From contig JALNZB010000005.1 of NCBI GenBank assembly GCA_023229545.1, positions 1-64,000 of the forward strand: a stretch of 64,000 nt of DNA, read 5' to 3'. The notes beneath the pieces were generated by a model that made no database searches, had not been told where the DNA came from, and saw only the letters and a list, made by a program, of their open reading frames with translations. The translations under genes were made by a program, and so were the position numbers. The stretch is from Sulfuritalea sp. GTDB lineage: Bacteria; Pseudomonadota; Gammaproteobacteria; Burkholderiales; Rhodocyclaceae. Below are positions 35,575 to 44,621 of the stretch, in pieces. Numbering within the stretch: position 1 is the first letter of the stretch; every line of letters starts with the position of its first letter.

Positions 35575-35731
35575 AATACTCGTTTGTCCGGTCTGCAAGG
35601 GGCCGCTGGAAAACCGCAAGACGACCGCCGAACTGGTCTGCAAGGCCTGCAAGCTGGCGTATCCGGTCAAGGACGATATTCCGGTGATGCTGGAAGACGA
35701 GGCCCGGCAGCTGGGCGTCGAAGAAGTCTGA
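35555..35731 (+). CDS. Trm112-family zinc-ribbon-like protein
   Basis: The product is 58 residues, starting MDTRLLEILVCPVCKGPLE. The four cysteines of CPVC and CKAC could bind one zinc. Bacterial Trm112 (YcaR-like) proteins are encoded between lpxK and kdsB in many proteobacteria; their role is unproven. ATG 35555 overlaps the lpxK end and matches family length. The stop shares a base with the kdsB ATG. Confidence 0.9.
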   Translation: MDTRLLEILVCPVCKGPLENRKTTAELVCKACKLAYPVKDDIPVMLEDEARQLGVEEV

Positions 35732-36504
35732 TGGCTTTGCGCGTTGTCATCCCGGCGCGCTATGCCTCGACGCGCCTGCCGGGGAAACCGCTGGCCGATA
35801 TCGGCGGACAGCCGATGATTGTGCGCGTGGCCGCTGCGGCCAAGCGCGCCCAGGTCGATGGCGTGTGGGTCGCCACCGATGATGAGCGAATAGCCGCTGC
35901 GGTTCGCCAGCATGGCTTCGATGCGGTGATGACCAGCGCGGATCATGTCAGCGGCACCGACCGCATCGCTGAAGTTGCCGACCAGATGAGGTGGGACGAT
36001 GCCGACATCGTGGTCAATGTTCAGGGTGACGAGCCGCTGCTCGATCCCGCGTTGATACAGGACGTGGCCGGGGCGCTGCACGGCGACCCCGATGCGGCGA
36101 TGGCGACGGCGGCCCATCCCCTGACAACCGCCGCCGATTTCTTCAATCCCAACGTGGTCAAGGTGGTATGCGATGTGCGTGGCCGCGCCTTGTACTTCAG
36201 CCGTGCCCCAATTCCCTGGGATAGAGATCAGTTTGTCGTCGCGCGTGACACGCTGCCATCCGATCTCGCGGCACAGCGCCACATAGGCATCTACGCCTAT
36301 CGCGTAAGCTTCCTGCGTCGCTTTGGGCAACTGGCTGCCTGCCCCCTGGAGCGTATCGAGGCGCTGGAGCAACTGCGTGCGCTTTGGCACGGCTATCCGA
36401 TTCAGGTCGTCAGCGTCGAGCATCCGCCCGCACCGGGAGTGGATACCCCCGAAGATCTGGAGCGCGTGCGTCGCCTGTTTGACGCCGACCGTGTTTCGGA
36501 GTAA
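35731..36504 (+). CDS. kdsB: 3-deoxy-manno-octulosonate cytidylyltransferase
   Basis: The product is 257 residues. It starts MALRVVIPARYASTRLPGKP, the nucleotide-binding loop, and contains VNVQGDEPLLDP and HIGIYAYRVSFL. KdsB activates Kdo as CMP-Kdo for lipopolysaccharide core synthesis. The start overlaps the previous stop (TGATG). The same frame is open upstream without meaning. It forms the lpxK-Trm112-kdsB group for lipid A/Kdo synthesis. Confidence 0.96.
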   Translation: MALRVVIPARYASTRLPGKPLADIGGQPMIVRVAAAAKRAQVDGVWVATDDERIAAAVRQHGFDAVMTSADHVSGTDRIAEVADQMRWDDADIVVNVQGDEPLLDPALIQDVAGALHGDPDAAMATAAHPLTTAADFFNPNVVKVVCDVRGRALYFSRAPIPWDRDQFVVARDTLPSDLAAQRHIGIYAYRVSFLRRFGQLAACPLERIEALEQLRALWHGYPIQVVSVEHPPAPGVDTPEDLERVRRLFDADRVSE

Positions 36505-36574
36505 GTTTCGGCTGGCTTGAAAATAGAAAATCGCTGTTAAATCATAAAGATAAACTTTACTTTGGAGTGTAGAT

Positions 36575-37228
36575 ATGAAATTGATCCTGTTGGGTGGGCC
36601 GGGCGCCGGCAAGGGAACACAAGCTGCGTTCATTACCGAAAAATTCGGGATTCCGCAGATATCCACGGGCGATATGTTGCGCGCGGCGGTCAAGGCCGGT
36701 TCGCCAATGGGTCTGGCGGCAAAAAAAGTCATGGACGCGGGCGGACTGGTATCCGACGACATCATTCTCGGCCTGATCGCCGAGCGCCTGAAGCAGCCCG
36801 ATTGCGCCAAGGGCTTCCTGTTCGACGGATTTCCGCGCACCATTCCGCAGGCGGAAGCCATGCGCACGCAGGGTGTTGAGCTGGACTACGTGCTTGAGAT
36901 CGATGTCAGCGACGAGGAAATCATCAAGCGCATGAGCGGTCGTCGTGTGCACCTGGGTTCGGGACGCACCTATCATGTGATATTCAATCCGCCCAAGGTC
37001 GAGGGCAAGGACGACGCTACCGGCGAGGCCCTGATTCAGCGCGACGACGACAAGGAAGAAACCGTCAAGAAACGGCTGGCGGCGTATCACAGCCAGACCA
37101 AGCCGCTCACCGACTTCTATTCCAAGTGGGCTGACACGGGAGCCAAGGGCGCACCCAAGTACCGCAAGGTTTCCGGAGTTGGCTCGCTTGACGCGATCAA
37201 GAGTTCCCTGTTCGCCGCGCTGAGCTGA
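36575..37228 (+). CDS. adk: adenylate kinase
   Basis: The product is 217 residues. The P-loop GGPGAGKGTQA is at about 7-17 and the AMP-binding STGDMLRAAV follows. FDGFPRTIPQA and a long lid with GRRVHLGSGRTYHVIFN are also present. It is the long-lid bacterial type without zinc cysteines. It interconverts ATP, AMP and ADP in the cytoplasm. A 70-base AT-rich gap before it likely holds a promoter (TTGAAA near 36516), and GGAG lies upstream of the start. Confidence 0.97.
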   Translation: MKLILLGGPGAGKGTQAAFITEKFGIPQISTGDMLRAAVKAGSPMGLAAKKVMDAGGLVSDDIILGLIAERLKQPDCAKGFLFDGFPRTIPQAEAMRTQGVELDYVLEIDVSDEEIIKRMSGRRVHLGSGRTYHVIFNPPKVEGKDDATGEALIQRDDDKEETVKKRLAAYHSQTKPLTDFYSKWADTGAKGAPKYRKVSGVGSLDAIKSSLFAALS

Positions 37229-37273
37229 CCTGTTTCCGGGTCCGTTGCCGTAACACCGATAGCAGGAGTCTCC

Positions 37274-38383
37274 ATGTCCAGTCACATTCGACGCATCGCT
37301 GTCTGCACTGGGGGTGGAGACGCCCCGGGCCTCAACGCCGTCATACGGGCCGTGGTCATTGCCGCCGCCAATCGCGGCTGGGAATGCTACGGAATTCACG
37401 ACGGCTTCAACGGCATACTTTTCCCGGAGCGCTATCCCGAGGGCGGTGTGTACCGCCTCACCAGGGAAAAGGTGCGAGGCATCGGGCATCTGGGCGGCAC
37501 GATTCTGGGCACCACCAACAAGGGCAATCCTTTGCATTTTCCGGTGAAGATGCCGGACGGGACAACCAGGGACATGGATCGTTCCGGCGAGATTCTGGAA
37601 TATTTCGCCATGAAGGAACTCGATGCCCTGGTTTCCATCGGTGGCGACGGTTCGCTCACCATCGCCAATGCCCTGCATAAGAAGGGGCTGCGCGTGGTGG
37701 GGGTGCCCAAGACCATCGACAACGATCTCGACAAGACTTTCACCACGTTCGGCTTCGATACGGCTGTGGCATTTGCCACCGAGTGTCTGGATCGTCTGCA
37801 CAGCACCGCCGAGAGTCATCAGCGGGTGATGGTGGTCGAGGTCATGGGGCGCTATGCAGGATGGATTGCGCTGCACGCGGGTATCTCCGGCAGCGCCCAC
37901 GCCATCCTGATCCCGGAAATTCCCTTCGACGTGGACAAGGTCGCGGCAAAGATTCGCGCGCGGGATGGCGAGGGAAGGATGTATTCGCTGGTGATAGTCG
38001 CCGAAGGCGCCGCGCCCATTCATTGTCACCGGGAAATTCTGGCGCCCGCCGAGATCGGCCATGCCGAGCGTCTGGGCGGTGTCGGCGAGCGAATCGCCAA
38101 GGCACTCGGAGAGCGGACCGGCAAGGATGTGCGGGTAGTCGTACTGGGGCATCTGCTGCGCGGCGGCAGCCCGACGTCGTTTGATCGTCTGGCGGCCATG
38201 CGTTTTGGCACCGCTGCGGTCAGAGCTCTGGATGAGGGACAATCCGGCGTCATGGTGGCGCTCGCCTTCCCCAACGTGAACTACGTGGCTCTGGAGGAAG
38301 TGGCCGGTCGCATGAAGGGCGTACCACTTGACTGCGACACTCTTCAGACCGGTCGGGATATGGGGATCTGCTTCGGCGATTGA
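37274..38383 (+). CDS. 6-phosphofructokinase (group with GGDGS and PKTIDND)
   Basis: The product is 369 residues. Substrate and nucleotide motifs are CTGGGDAPGLNAVIRA, SIGGDGS and PKTIDNDLD. Gly at the position after Asp in GGDGS is typical of ATP-type PFKs, while Lys in PKTIDND is typical of PPi-type enzymes. This mixed pattern occurs in both ATP- and PPi-using members, so the phosphate donor is not settled by sequence alone. It phosphorylates fructose 6-phosphate in glycolysis. A second, PPi-type PFK gene converges on it. Confidence 0.88.
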   Translation: MSSHIRRIAVCTGGGDAPGLNAVIRAVVIAAANRGWECYGIHDGFNGILFPERYPEGGVYRLTREKVRGIGHLGGTILGTTNKGNPLHFPVKMPDGTTRDMDRSGEILEYFAMKELDALVSIGGDGSLTIANALHKKGLRVVGVPKTIDNDLDKTFTTFGFDTAVAFATECLDRLHSTAESHQRVMVVEVMGRYAGWIALHAGISGSAHAILIPEIPFDVDKVAAKIRARDGEGRMYSLVIVAEGAAPIHCHREILAPAEIGHAERLGGVGERIAKALGERTGKDVRVVVLGHLLRGGSPTSFDRLAAMRFGTAAVRALDEGQSGVMVALAFPNVNYVALEEVAGRMKGVPLDCDTLQTGRDMGICFGD

Positions 38384-38437
38384 TCTGCGCGAGTTGGCGC
38401 GCGGCTCACCCGTGTGCTCGTGTCTGAGTAGCCCCGT

Positions 38438-39706
38438 CTATTTGGCCGGATTCAGTATTTTGTCGACCTTGTTCAGCCGCAAGCGGTAAGCGTCCGCAAG
38501 GCCGGAACCCAGCAACGGACGCAGATACATCCGAAACGCGTCGGTGACGTCGGTGCCGCTGGCAGCGATAAATTCATCTTCCATGACGCGCGTTTTGCCG
38601 GCCACGGATTCCAGCGGAATCAAGTGATAATCGACTGAGTAAAAGCCGGTTCGCTTGATCGCGACGGAACCGTCGCGATCACCCCACATGGCATATTGCA
38701 CGGCCTTTTCGCCAACCTCTCGGGCTTCGCGTTGATCGACATCCGAAACGCAGCCCATGAATGAACGTTGCAGATAGCCGAAAGTGTCACCACGCACGCG
38801 CTTGATGCCCAGCTTGCTTTTGATCTCGTTGCATAGCAGGTCGGCCAGGGCGCCGGTACCGGAGAGCTGAATGTTGCCATGCGCATCGCGCTCAATCTGA
38901 CTCGTCATCTGAGTGACGATGGGGGTGCCTCGGCTGTCATGAATGCCTTCCGAAGCCGCGATAACGCAGCGACCATACCTGTCGTAGCTAGCCTTGACGT
39001 CCGCCAGAAAATTATCGATGCTGAATGTGCGTTCCGGAACGTAGATCAGGTGCGGGCCATCGTCGGGGAATTTCTTTCCCAGCGCCGAGGCTGCGGTCAG
39101 AAATCCGGCATGGCGACCCATTACCACGCCCAGATAAACGCCCGGTAGAGCGGCATTGTCCAGATTGGCCCCCATGAAGGCCTGGGCGACAAAACGGGCA
39201 GCGGAGGGGAATCCGGGTGTGTGGTCGTTGCCGACCAGATCATTGTCAATGGTCTTCGGAATGTGGATGCAGCGCAAGGGATAGTCGGCACGACGCGCTT
39301 CTTCGCTGACAATCCGCACTGTATCGGAGGAATCATTGCCGCCGATATAGAAGAAGTAGCCGACGCCGTGCGCCTTGAGAACCTTGAATATCTCTTGGCA
39401 ATATTTTAGATCGGGCTTGTCGCGTGTCGAGCCGAGCGCGGAGGAGGGCGTGCTGGCTACCATTTCAATGTTGTGGCTGGTCTCCTGAGTAAGGTCGAGG
39501 AACTCTTCGTCGACGATGCCGGATACGCCGTGGTAGGCACCATAGACCAATTCGACATTGCGGAACTTGCGGGCTTCGAGGACTACGCCGGCCATTGACT
39601 GGTTGATGACGGCAGTCGGGCCTCCGCCCTGAGCGACTAATACCTTCCCGCGCGGCATGATCCGGCGTTCCATTCGGGTGACTAGATTGGATTGATGATC
39701 GGGCAT
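38438..39706 (-). CDS. pyrophosphate-dependent phosphofructokinase
   Basis: The product is 422 residues or less, because in-frame Met codons at 12 and 17 of the longest frame are alternatives. MPRGKVLVAQGGGPTAVINQ is the likely functional start. GGNDS and PKTIDNDLVGNDHTPGFPSA are features of PPi-dependent enzymes, which work reversibly in glycolysis and gluconeogenesis. It is distant from the upstream PFK. It is transcribed towards that gene, and away from the membrane pyrophosphatase gene at 40037. Confidence 0.88.
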   Translation of the reverse strand: MPDHQSNLVTRMERRIMPRGKVLVAQGGGPTAVINQSMAGVVLEARKFRNVELVYGAYHGVSGIVDEEFLDLTQETSHNIEMVASTPSSALGSTRDKPDLKYCQEIFKVLKAHGVGYFFYIGGNDSSDTVRIVSEEARRADYPLRCIHIPKTIDNDLVGNDHTPGFPSAARFVAQAFMGANLDNAALPGVYLGVVMGRHAGFLTAASALGKKFPDDGPHLIYVPERTFSIDNFLADVKASYDRYGRCVIAASEGIHDSRGTPIVTQMTSQIERDAHGNIQLSGTGALADLLCNEIKSKLGIKRVRGDTFGYLQRSFMGCVSDVDQREAREVGEKAVQYAMWGDRDGSVAIKRTGFYSVDYHLIPLESVAGKTRVMEDEFIAASGTDVTDAFRMYLRPLLGSGLADAYRLRLNKVDKILNPAK

Positions 39707-40036
39707 GTAAGTAAATCCGTCTTCAGTATTTAGCCTGGCAGGCGACGAAACTGCAATTCAGCAGTCACTTTCGGCGTCTACTATATCCGGCATTCTGCGG
39801 CCTGGGATGCATCAGCCGGATATTGGGTGTTGGCGGTTGAGTTTGCAGTTGTAGGTGGCGGCAGGCTGGCCCACGTGGTACTAAAGTCAGTATCCTGGAA
39901 CCGCCGAAGAGGATGAGTGGCTTGAATTGAAGCGATTGATGAAACGATAAATGTTGCCGTCCATGCGGAAAACTCGCTTGGACGGCGTGATAACATTCCG
40001 CGTCGATTTCATTAATAATTATGGGAGACTTGTGTT
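39707..40036. promoter_or_regulatory. intergenic region between PPi-PFK and hppA
   Basis: This 330-base divergent gap has no credible gene. It contains an inverted repeat ATATCCGGC (39783-39791)/GCCGGATAT (39815-39823). Near the hppA side, CCGTCCA (39957-39963) pairs with TGGACGG (39979-39985). GGGAGA precedes the hppA start. Either repeat could be an operator or leader structure. Confidence 0.4.
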
Positions 40037-42133
40037 ATGTCATCAGGATTGATGTTCGCGTTGATCTGTGCCGTGGCGGCAATCGCTTACGGTTGGATCA
40101 TGAGCCAGTGGATTCTGGCGCAACCGGCGGGTAACGACCGCATGAAGGAAATTTCCGCAGCGATTCAGGAAGGTGCTCAAGCTTATCTGAATCGTCAATA
40201 CACCACGATCAGCGTTGTCGGTGTCGTGCTTGTCGTGTTGATATGGATATTTCTCGGGAGTCCCACCGCCATCGGCTTCATCCTCGGCGCCGTTCTGTCT
40301 GGTGCTGCTGGTTACGTCGGCATGAATGTTTCGGTGCGCGCCAACGTGCGTACCGCCGAAGCGGCGCGTGTCGGCCTCAATGAGGCGCTCAATGTCGCCT
40401 TCAAGGGCGGCGCCATCACCGGCATGCTGGTGGTTGGCCTCGGTCTGCTGGGTGTTGCCGGCTACTACGCCTATCTGACAAGCGCCGCTGCGCCGGGCAC
40501 CAGCATAGACCACATCATCCACCCGTTGATTGGCCTTGGTTTCGGTTCCTCCCTGATTTCGATCTTCGCCCGTCTGGGCGGCGGCATCTTCACCAAGGGC
40601 GCCGACGTTGGCGCCGACCTGGTAGGCAAGGTGGAAGCCGGCATTCCCGAGGATGACCCGCGCAACCCGGCCGTGATCGCCGACAACGTTGGTGACAACG
40701 TCGGTGACTGTGCCGGCATGGCGGCCGACTTGTTCGAGACCTACGCGGTCACCATGATCGCCACGATGCTGCTGGGCGCTCTGTTGCTCAAGGGTTTTGC
40801 CGAGCAGGCCGTGCTCTATCCGCTGGTGCTGGGCGGCTTCTCGATCATCGCCTCGATCATCGGCGTGTTCTTCGTCAAGGCTTCGCCCGGGCAGAAGATC
40901 ATGACCGCGCTGTACAAGGGTCTGATCGCCGCCGGCGTACTGGCGCTGATCGCCTTCTACCCGATCACCATGAACTTCATCGACGACCACGCACTTGACG
41001 CCGTGATGGGCATCAGTGGCGGCGCACACATGCGCCTCTACAGCGCGGCTGTGATTGGTCTGGTGCTCACCGGCCTGATGGTAGTGATTACCGAGTACTA
41101 CACCGCGACCGAGTATGCGCCGGTGCGCCACATCGCTCAGGCCTCGACCACGGGTCACGGTACCAACGTGATCGCCGGTATCGGCGTGTCGATGAAATCC
41201 ACCGCGCTGCCGGTGCTGTCGGTGTGCGCCGCCATATGGGCGTCCTACATGCTCGGTGGCCTCTACGGCATCGCCATCGCGGCGACTTCCATGCTGTCGA
41301 TGGCCGGCATCATCGTTGCGCTCGACGCCTACGGCCCGATCACCGATAACGCCGGCGGTATCGCCGAGATGGCCGAACTGCCGGATTCCGTGCGTGCCGT
41401 GACCGATCCGCTCGACGCTGTTGGCAACACCACCAAGGCGGTGACCAAGGGCTACGCCATCGGCTCCGCCGGTCTCGCCGCGCTGGTGCTGTTCGCCGAC
41501 TTCACGCATGGTCTGGAAGCCTTCAGGCCGGGTGTCAAGTTCCTCTTCGACCTGTCCGACCCGGCCGTGATCATCGGCCTGTTCGTCGGCGGCATGGTGC
41601 CGTATCTGTTCGCCGCCATGGGCATGGAAGCCGTCGGTCGCGCTGCTGGCGCCATCGTTGTCGAGGTGCGCCGTCAGTTCCGCGAGATCAAGGGCATCAT
41701 GGAAGGCACGGCCAAGCCGGAGTATGGCACCTGCGTCGATATGCTGACCAAGGCCGCGATCAAGGAAATGATGATTCCCTCGTTGCTGCCCGTGCTGGTT
41801 CCGGTCGTTGTCGCGGTCGCCATGAATTTCCTCATGCCCTCGGTGGCCGGCGTCGGTGCTGGTGTCCGGGCTCTCGGCGGCGTGCTGATGGGCACCATCG
41901 TCACCGGCCTCTTCGTCGCCATCTCGATGACGACCGGCGGTGGTGCGTGGGACAACGCCAAGAAGTACATCGAGGAAGGTAACTTCGGTGGCAAGGGTTC
42001 CGACGCGCACAAGGCGGCGGTTACCGGCGACACCGTGGGCGACCCGTACAAGGATACGGCTGGCCCGGCGGTGAATCCGCTGATCAAGATCATCAACATC
42101 GTTGCTTTGATGATCCTGCCGCTGGTTGCTTGA
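40037..42133 (+). CDS. hppA: membrane H+-translocating pyrophosphatase, K+-independent type
   Basis: The product is 698 residues with about 16 membrane segments. The catalytic loop contains DVGADLVGKVEAGIPEDDPR and NVGDNVGDCAG with the conserved Asp residues. GNTTKAVTKG has Lys and Thr at the positions that mark K+-independent H+-pumping forms. It couples hydrolysis of pyrophosphate to proton export, or can make PPi from the proton gradient. Its neighbour encodes a PPi-dependent PFK. It ends before a strong bidirectional terminator. Confidence 0.96.
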   Translation: MSSGLMFALICAVAAIAYGWIMSQWILAQPAGNDRMKEISAAIQEGAQAYLNRQYTTISVVGVVLVVLIWIFLGSPTAIGFILGAVLSGAAGYVGMNVSVRANVRTAEAARVGLNEALNVAFKGGAITGMLVVGLGLLGVAGYYAYLTSAAAPGTSIDHIIHPLIGLGFGSSLISIFARLGGGIFTKGADVGADLVGKVEAGIPEDDPRNPAVIADNVGDNVGDCAGMAADLFETYAVTMIATMLLGALLLKGFAEQAVLYPLVLGGFSIIASIIGVFFVKASPGQKIMTALYKGLIAAGVLALIAFYPITMNFIDDHALDAVMGISGGAHMRLYSAAVIGLVLTGLMVVITEYYTATEYAPVRHIAQASTTGHGTNVIAGIGVSMKSTALPVLSVCAAIWASYMLGGLYGIAIAATSMLSMAGIIVALDAYGPITDNAGGIAEMAELPDSVRAVTDPLDAVGNTTKAVTKGYAIGSAGLAALVLFADFTHGLEAFRPGVKFLFDLSDPAVIIGLFVGGMVPYLFAAMGMEAVGRAAGAIVVEVRRQFREIKGIMEGTAKPEYGTCVDMLTKAAIKEMMIPSLLPVLVPVVVAVAMNFLMPSVAGVGAGVRALGGVLMGTIVTGLFVAISMTTGGGAWDNAKKYIEEGNFGGKGSDAHKAAVTGDTVGDPYKDTAGPAVNPLIKIINIVALMILPLVA

Positions 42134-42156
42134 TTCTTCTTCAAGCGATTCAGCGA

Positions 42157-42190
42157 ACGGGCAGCCTGCGGGCTGCCCGTTTTTATTTTG
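42157..42190. terminator. terminator between hppA and murJ
   Basis: ACGGGCAGCC (42157-42166) pairs perfectly with GGCTGCCCGT (42171-42180) around TGCG and is followed by TTTTTATTTT. It lies between convergent genes. Confidence 0.88.
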
Positions 42191-42223
42191 GTGCGCCCGG
42201 CAGGGCGCTTTGACTGAATCCGA

Positions 42224-43759
42224 TCAGGCGGCTCTGCGGCGAAAGTCCCTCAGCCGGAAACCGAGCAGCCAAAGCGTAGCGAAGTAGATTGCCAGTCCGC
42301 CGAGAACCAAGGCGGACAGCCGCAGCACGCGCTGGCTGCCGTTCATCACCATCCATGCGGCATCCTTGCCGCTGGCAAGCCACAGCACGCCGCCCAGGGC
42401 GATCAGCGCGGCCAGCAGCTTCAGCACGAACACCCCCCAACCCGGTCGCGGCTGGTAGGCCCCACACTGCCGCAAACCGCGCCAAAGCAGTCCCGCGTTA
42501 AGGCAGGAGGCCAAGCCGATGGACAGGGCCAGTCCGGCATGCTTGAGCCAGCCTATGAAGGCGATGTTCATCATCTGCGTCAGTGCCAGCGTGATCAGTG
42601 CGATACGCACCGGTGTGCGAATGTCCTGTCGGGCGTAGAAGCCTGGCGCCAGCACTTTGACCAGAATCAGGCCGGTCAGGCCTAGCGAGTAGGCGACCAG
42701 TGCCTCGCGGGTGCGCAGCACGTCGGCGGCGGCAAAAGCGCCGTACTGAAACATCGTAGATAGCAGAGGGATCGCCAGCATCGCCAGTGCCAGTGACGCA
42801 GGCAGGGTCAGCATCAAGGTCAGGCGCAAGCCCCAGTCGAGCAATGCCGAGAAGTCCTCTGTTTTGCCGCTGGCATGTGTCTTGGCCAGGCTCGGCAACA
42901 GAATGGTGCCGAGCGCCGCCCCAAGCAACCCAGCGGGGAACTCCATCAGCCGATCCGCATAGTAGAGCCACGAGACGCTGCCGCTTTCGAGGAACGAGGC
43001 GAAGATGGTGTTGATCAACAGGCTGATCTGTGACACGGAAACGCCCAACACGGCCGGCGCCATCAGTTTGAGGATGCGCTGCACGCCCTCATCGCGCCAG
43101 ACCGGATCAAAGCGAGGCAGCATGCCGATCTTTGCCAAGGCCGGGAGTTGGATTCCCAATTGCAGTGCACCACCCAGAAAAACCGCCCAGGCCAGCGCCA
43201 GTACCGGCGGATCAAACCAGGGCGCAGCGAGAAGTGCCATGCCGATGAAGGATAGATTCAGCAGCACCGGTGTGAAGGCGGGCAAGGCAAATCGACTCCA
43301 CGTGTTAAGTATCCCGGCGGCCAGCGCCACCAGCGACATGAACAGGATGTAGGGGAAGGTAATTCGCGTCAGCTCGACGGTGAGCTGGAACTTCTCCGCA
43401 TCGGCGCTGAAACCTGGAGCCGTTACAGCGATCAGCACCGGGGCCGCAGCCATGCCGAGTGCGGTGACGGCGATCAGGATCAGGAACAGCATGCTGGCGA
43501 CTCGGTCGACCAGACTCTTTGTTTCGCTCTCGTCGCGACTACTACGGTATTCGGCGAGGATGGGAACGAATGCTTGGGAAAACGCACCTTCGGCAAACAG
43601 ACGGCGCAACAGGTTGGGCAGGCGGAAAGCAACAAAGAAGGCGTCCGTCATCATGCCGGCACCGAAGCTTCTGGCAATGACGAAGTCGCGAACAAAACCC
43701 AAAATGCGCGACAGCAAGGTCATCCCACTGACGGTGGCCAAAGTACGAAGCAGATTCAT
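42224..43759 (-). CDS. murJ: lipid II flippase MurJ
   Basis: The product is 511 residues, highly hydrophobic with about 14 membrane segments. Family motifs are SRILGFVRDFVIARSFGAG and AFFVAFRLPNLLRRLFAEGAFSQAF. MurJ flips lipid II to the periplasmic face for peptidoglycan synthesis. ATG 43759 was chosen since MNLLRTLATVSGMTLLSRI is the canonical start; a longer open frame runs back into the rpsT region. It is divergent from rpsT, the usual arrangement. Confidence 0.95.
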   Translation of the reverse strand: MNLLRTLATVSGMTLLSRILGFVRDFVIARSFGAGMMTDAFFVAFRLPNLLRRLFAEGAFSQAFVPILAEYRSSRDESETKSLVDRVASMLFLILIAVTALGMAAAPVLIAVTAPGFSADAEKFQLTVELTRITFPYILFMSLVALAAGILNTWSRFALPAFTPVLLNLSFIGMALLAAPWFDPPVLALAWAVFLGGALQLGIQLPALAKIGMLPRFDPVWRDEGVQRILKLMAPAVLGVSVSQISLLINTIFASFLESGSVSWLYYADRLMEFPAGLLGAALGTILLPSLAKTHASGKTEDFSALLDWGLRLTLMLTLPASLALAMLAIPLLSTMFQYGAFAAADVLRTREALVAYSLGLTGLILVKVLAPGFYARQDIRTPVRIALITLALTQMMNIAFIGWLKHAGLALSIGLASCLNAGLLWRGLRQCGAYQPRPGWGVFVLKLLAALIALGGVLWLASGKDAAWMVMNGSQRVLRLSALVLGGLAIYFATLWLLGFRLRDFRRRAA

Positions 43760-43798
43760 GGCCGGTATGGTATCCGGGATGCGGCTGACAGAAGCAGC

Positions 43799-43827
43799 TT
43801 GCAATGGCCGGAAGACCCCCCTATAAT
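43799..43827 (+). promoter_or_regulatory. rpsT promoter
   Basis: TTGCAA (43799-43804) is separated by exactly 17 bases from a perfect TATAAT (43822-43827). Transcription would begin near 43834, giving a short leader before the rpsT start at 43861. Confidence 0.7.
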
Positions 43828-43860
43828 TGCTCGCTTTCCCAAGTTCTACCGGATATCGAT

Positions 43861-44121
43861 ATGGCCAATTCCGTTCAAGCCCGCAAACGCGCCCGTCAAG
43901 CAGTCGAACAGCGTGCTCACAATATGAGTCAGCGTTCCGCATTGCGTACTGCAATCAAGAAGGTACGCAAGGCGATTGATGCTGGCGACAAGGTGGCCGC
44001 GCAGGCAGTGTTCAACGAGTCGCAGAGTGTAATCGACTCGATCGCTGACAAGAACATCGTGCACAAGAATCTCGCAGCGCGTCAGAAGAGCCGCCTTTCG
44101 GCTGCCATCAAGGGACTTTAA
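43861..44121 (+). CDS. rpsT: 30S ribosomal protein S20
   Basis: The product is 86 residues, Lys/Arg/Ala-rich, beginning MANSVQARKRARQAVEQRAH and ending RLSAAIKGL, characteristic of S20, a primary binder of 16S rRNA. ATG 43861 gives the standard start. It is a single-gene unit with a near-consensus promoter and a strong terminator. Confidence 0.97.
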   Translation: MANSVQARKRARQAVEQRAHNMSQRSALRTAIKKVRKAIDAGDKVAAQAVFNESQSVIDSIADKNIVHKNLAARQKSRLSAAIKGL

Positions 44122-44144
44122 GCTCATGTAGCATCAGGCGCTCC

Positions 44145-44182
44145 AAAAAAAGCTGCCTCCGTTAGGGGTGCAGCTTTTTTTT
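44145..44182 (+). terminator. rpsT terminator
   Basis: A7GCTGC (44145-44156) pairs with GCAGC and eight T (44170-44182) around a loop of about 13 bases. It is a strong intrinsic terminator. Confidence 0.88.
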
Positions 44183-44340
44183 GTCTTGGCTTTGGCACGC
44201 AGCGCTTGTTTCCGCAAGCATTGGTCTGCACCTAAAGCTACCGTCAGCATAATGCTTATTGAAATGTTAATAAGAATTAAAGAAATAGGTTGAGTTCACC
44301 GAAATCACTGCATATAATCGAAAGACTTGATTGAAATGAA

Positions 44341-44571
44341 ATGGGTTTTATGCAATCCCATCAGTTCATTAAATATGCCTTTCGTATCCGTACTCGCCTC
44401 GGCGTGATTGTTGATAACTTGATGATCCATGGTCGGGATGAGTACGACGCGCAACGCAAGCTGCGACAGGTCTATCACGGCTGCCAGATCATCGAATGTG
44501 TTTGCCATCGTGGTAGCGTTCGTGTTCCGGTGGCCAGCTTTGAGGAAGTCGCAAACCTCATTGTTCGCTGA
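44341..44571 (+). CDS. conserved small hypothetical protein
   Basis: The product is 76 residues, or 73 from a second in-frame ATG at 44350. It contains KYAFRIRTRLGVIVDNLMIHGRD-type sequence (about 11-33) and CQIIECVCH with three cysteines. No signal peptide or membrane segment is visible. The codon use and composition look like a real gene, and I believe related small proteins occur in relatives, but no domain or function can be assigned. No clear ribosome site precedes it. Confidence 0.6.
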   Translation: MGFMQSHQFIKYAFRIRTRLGVIVDNLMIHGRDEYDAQRKLRQVYHGCQIIECVCHRGSVRVPVASFEEVANLIVR

Positions 44572-44621
44572 GGTTAATCAAGCTTCTGCCTGGTCCCGGC
44601 ATATTTCGTTACGCACCTCCA

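Noticed and set aside
39781..39996. 71-codon minus-strand frame before hppA
   Set aside because: It lies in a divergent regulatory gap with inverted repeats and has no family signature.
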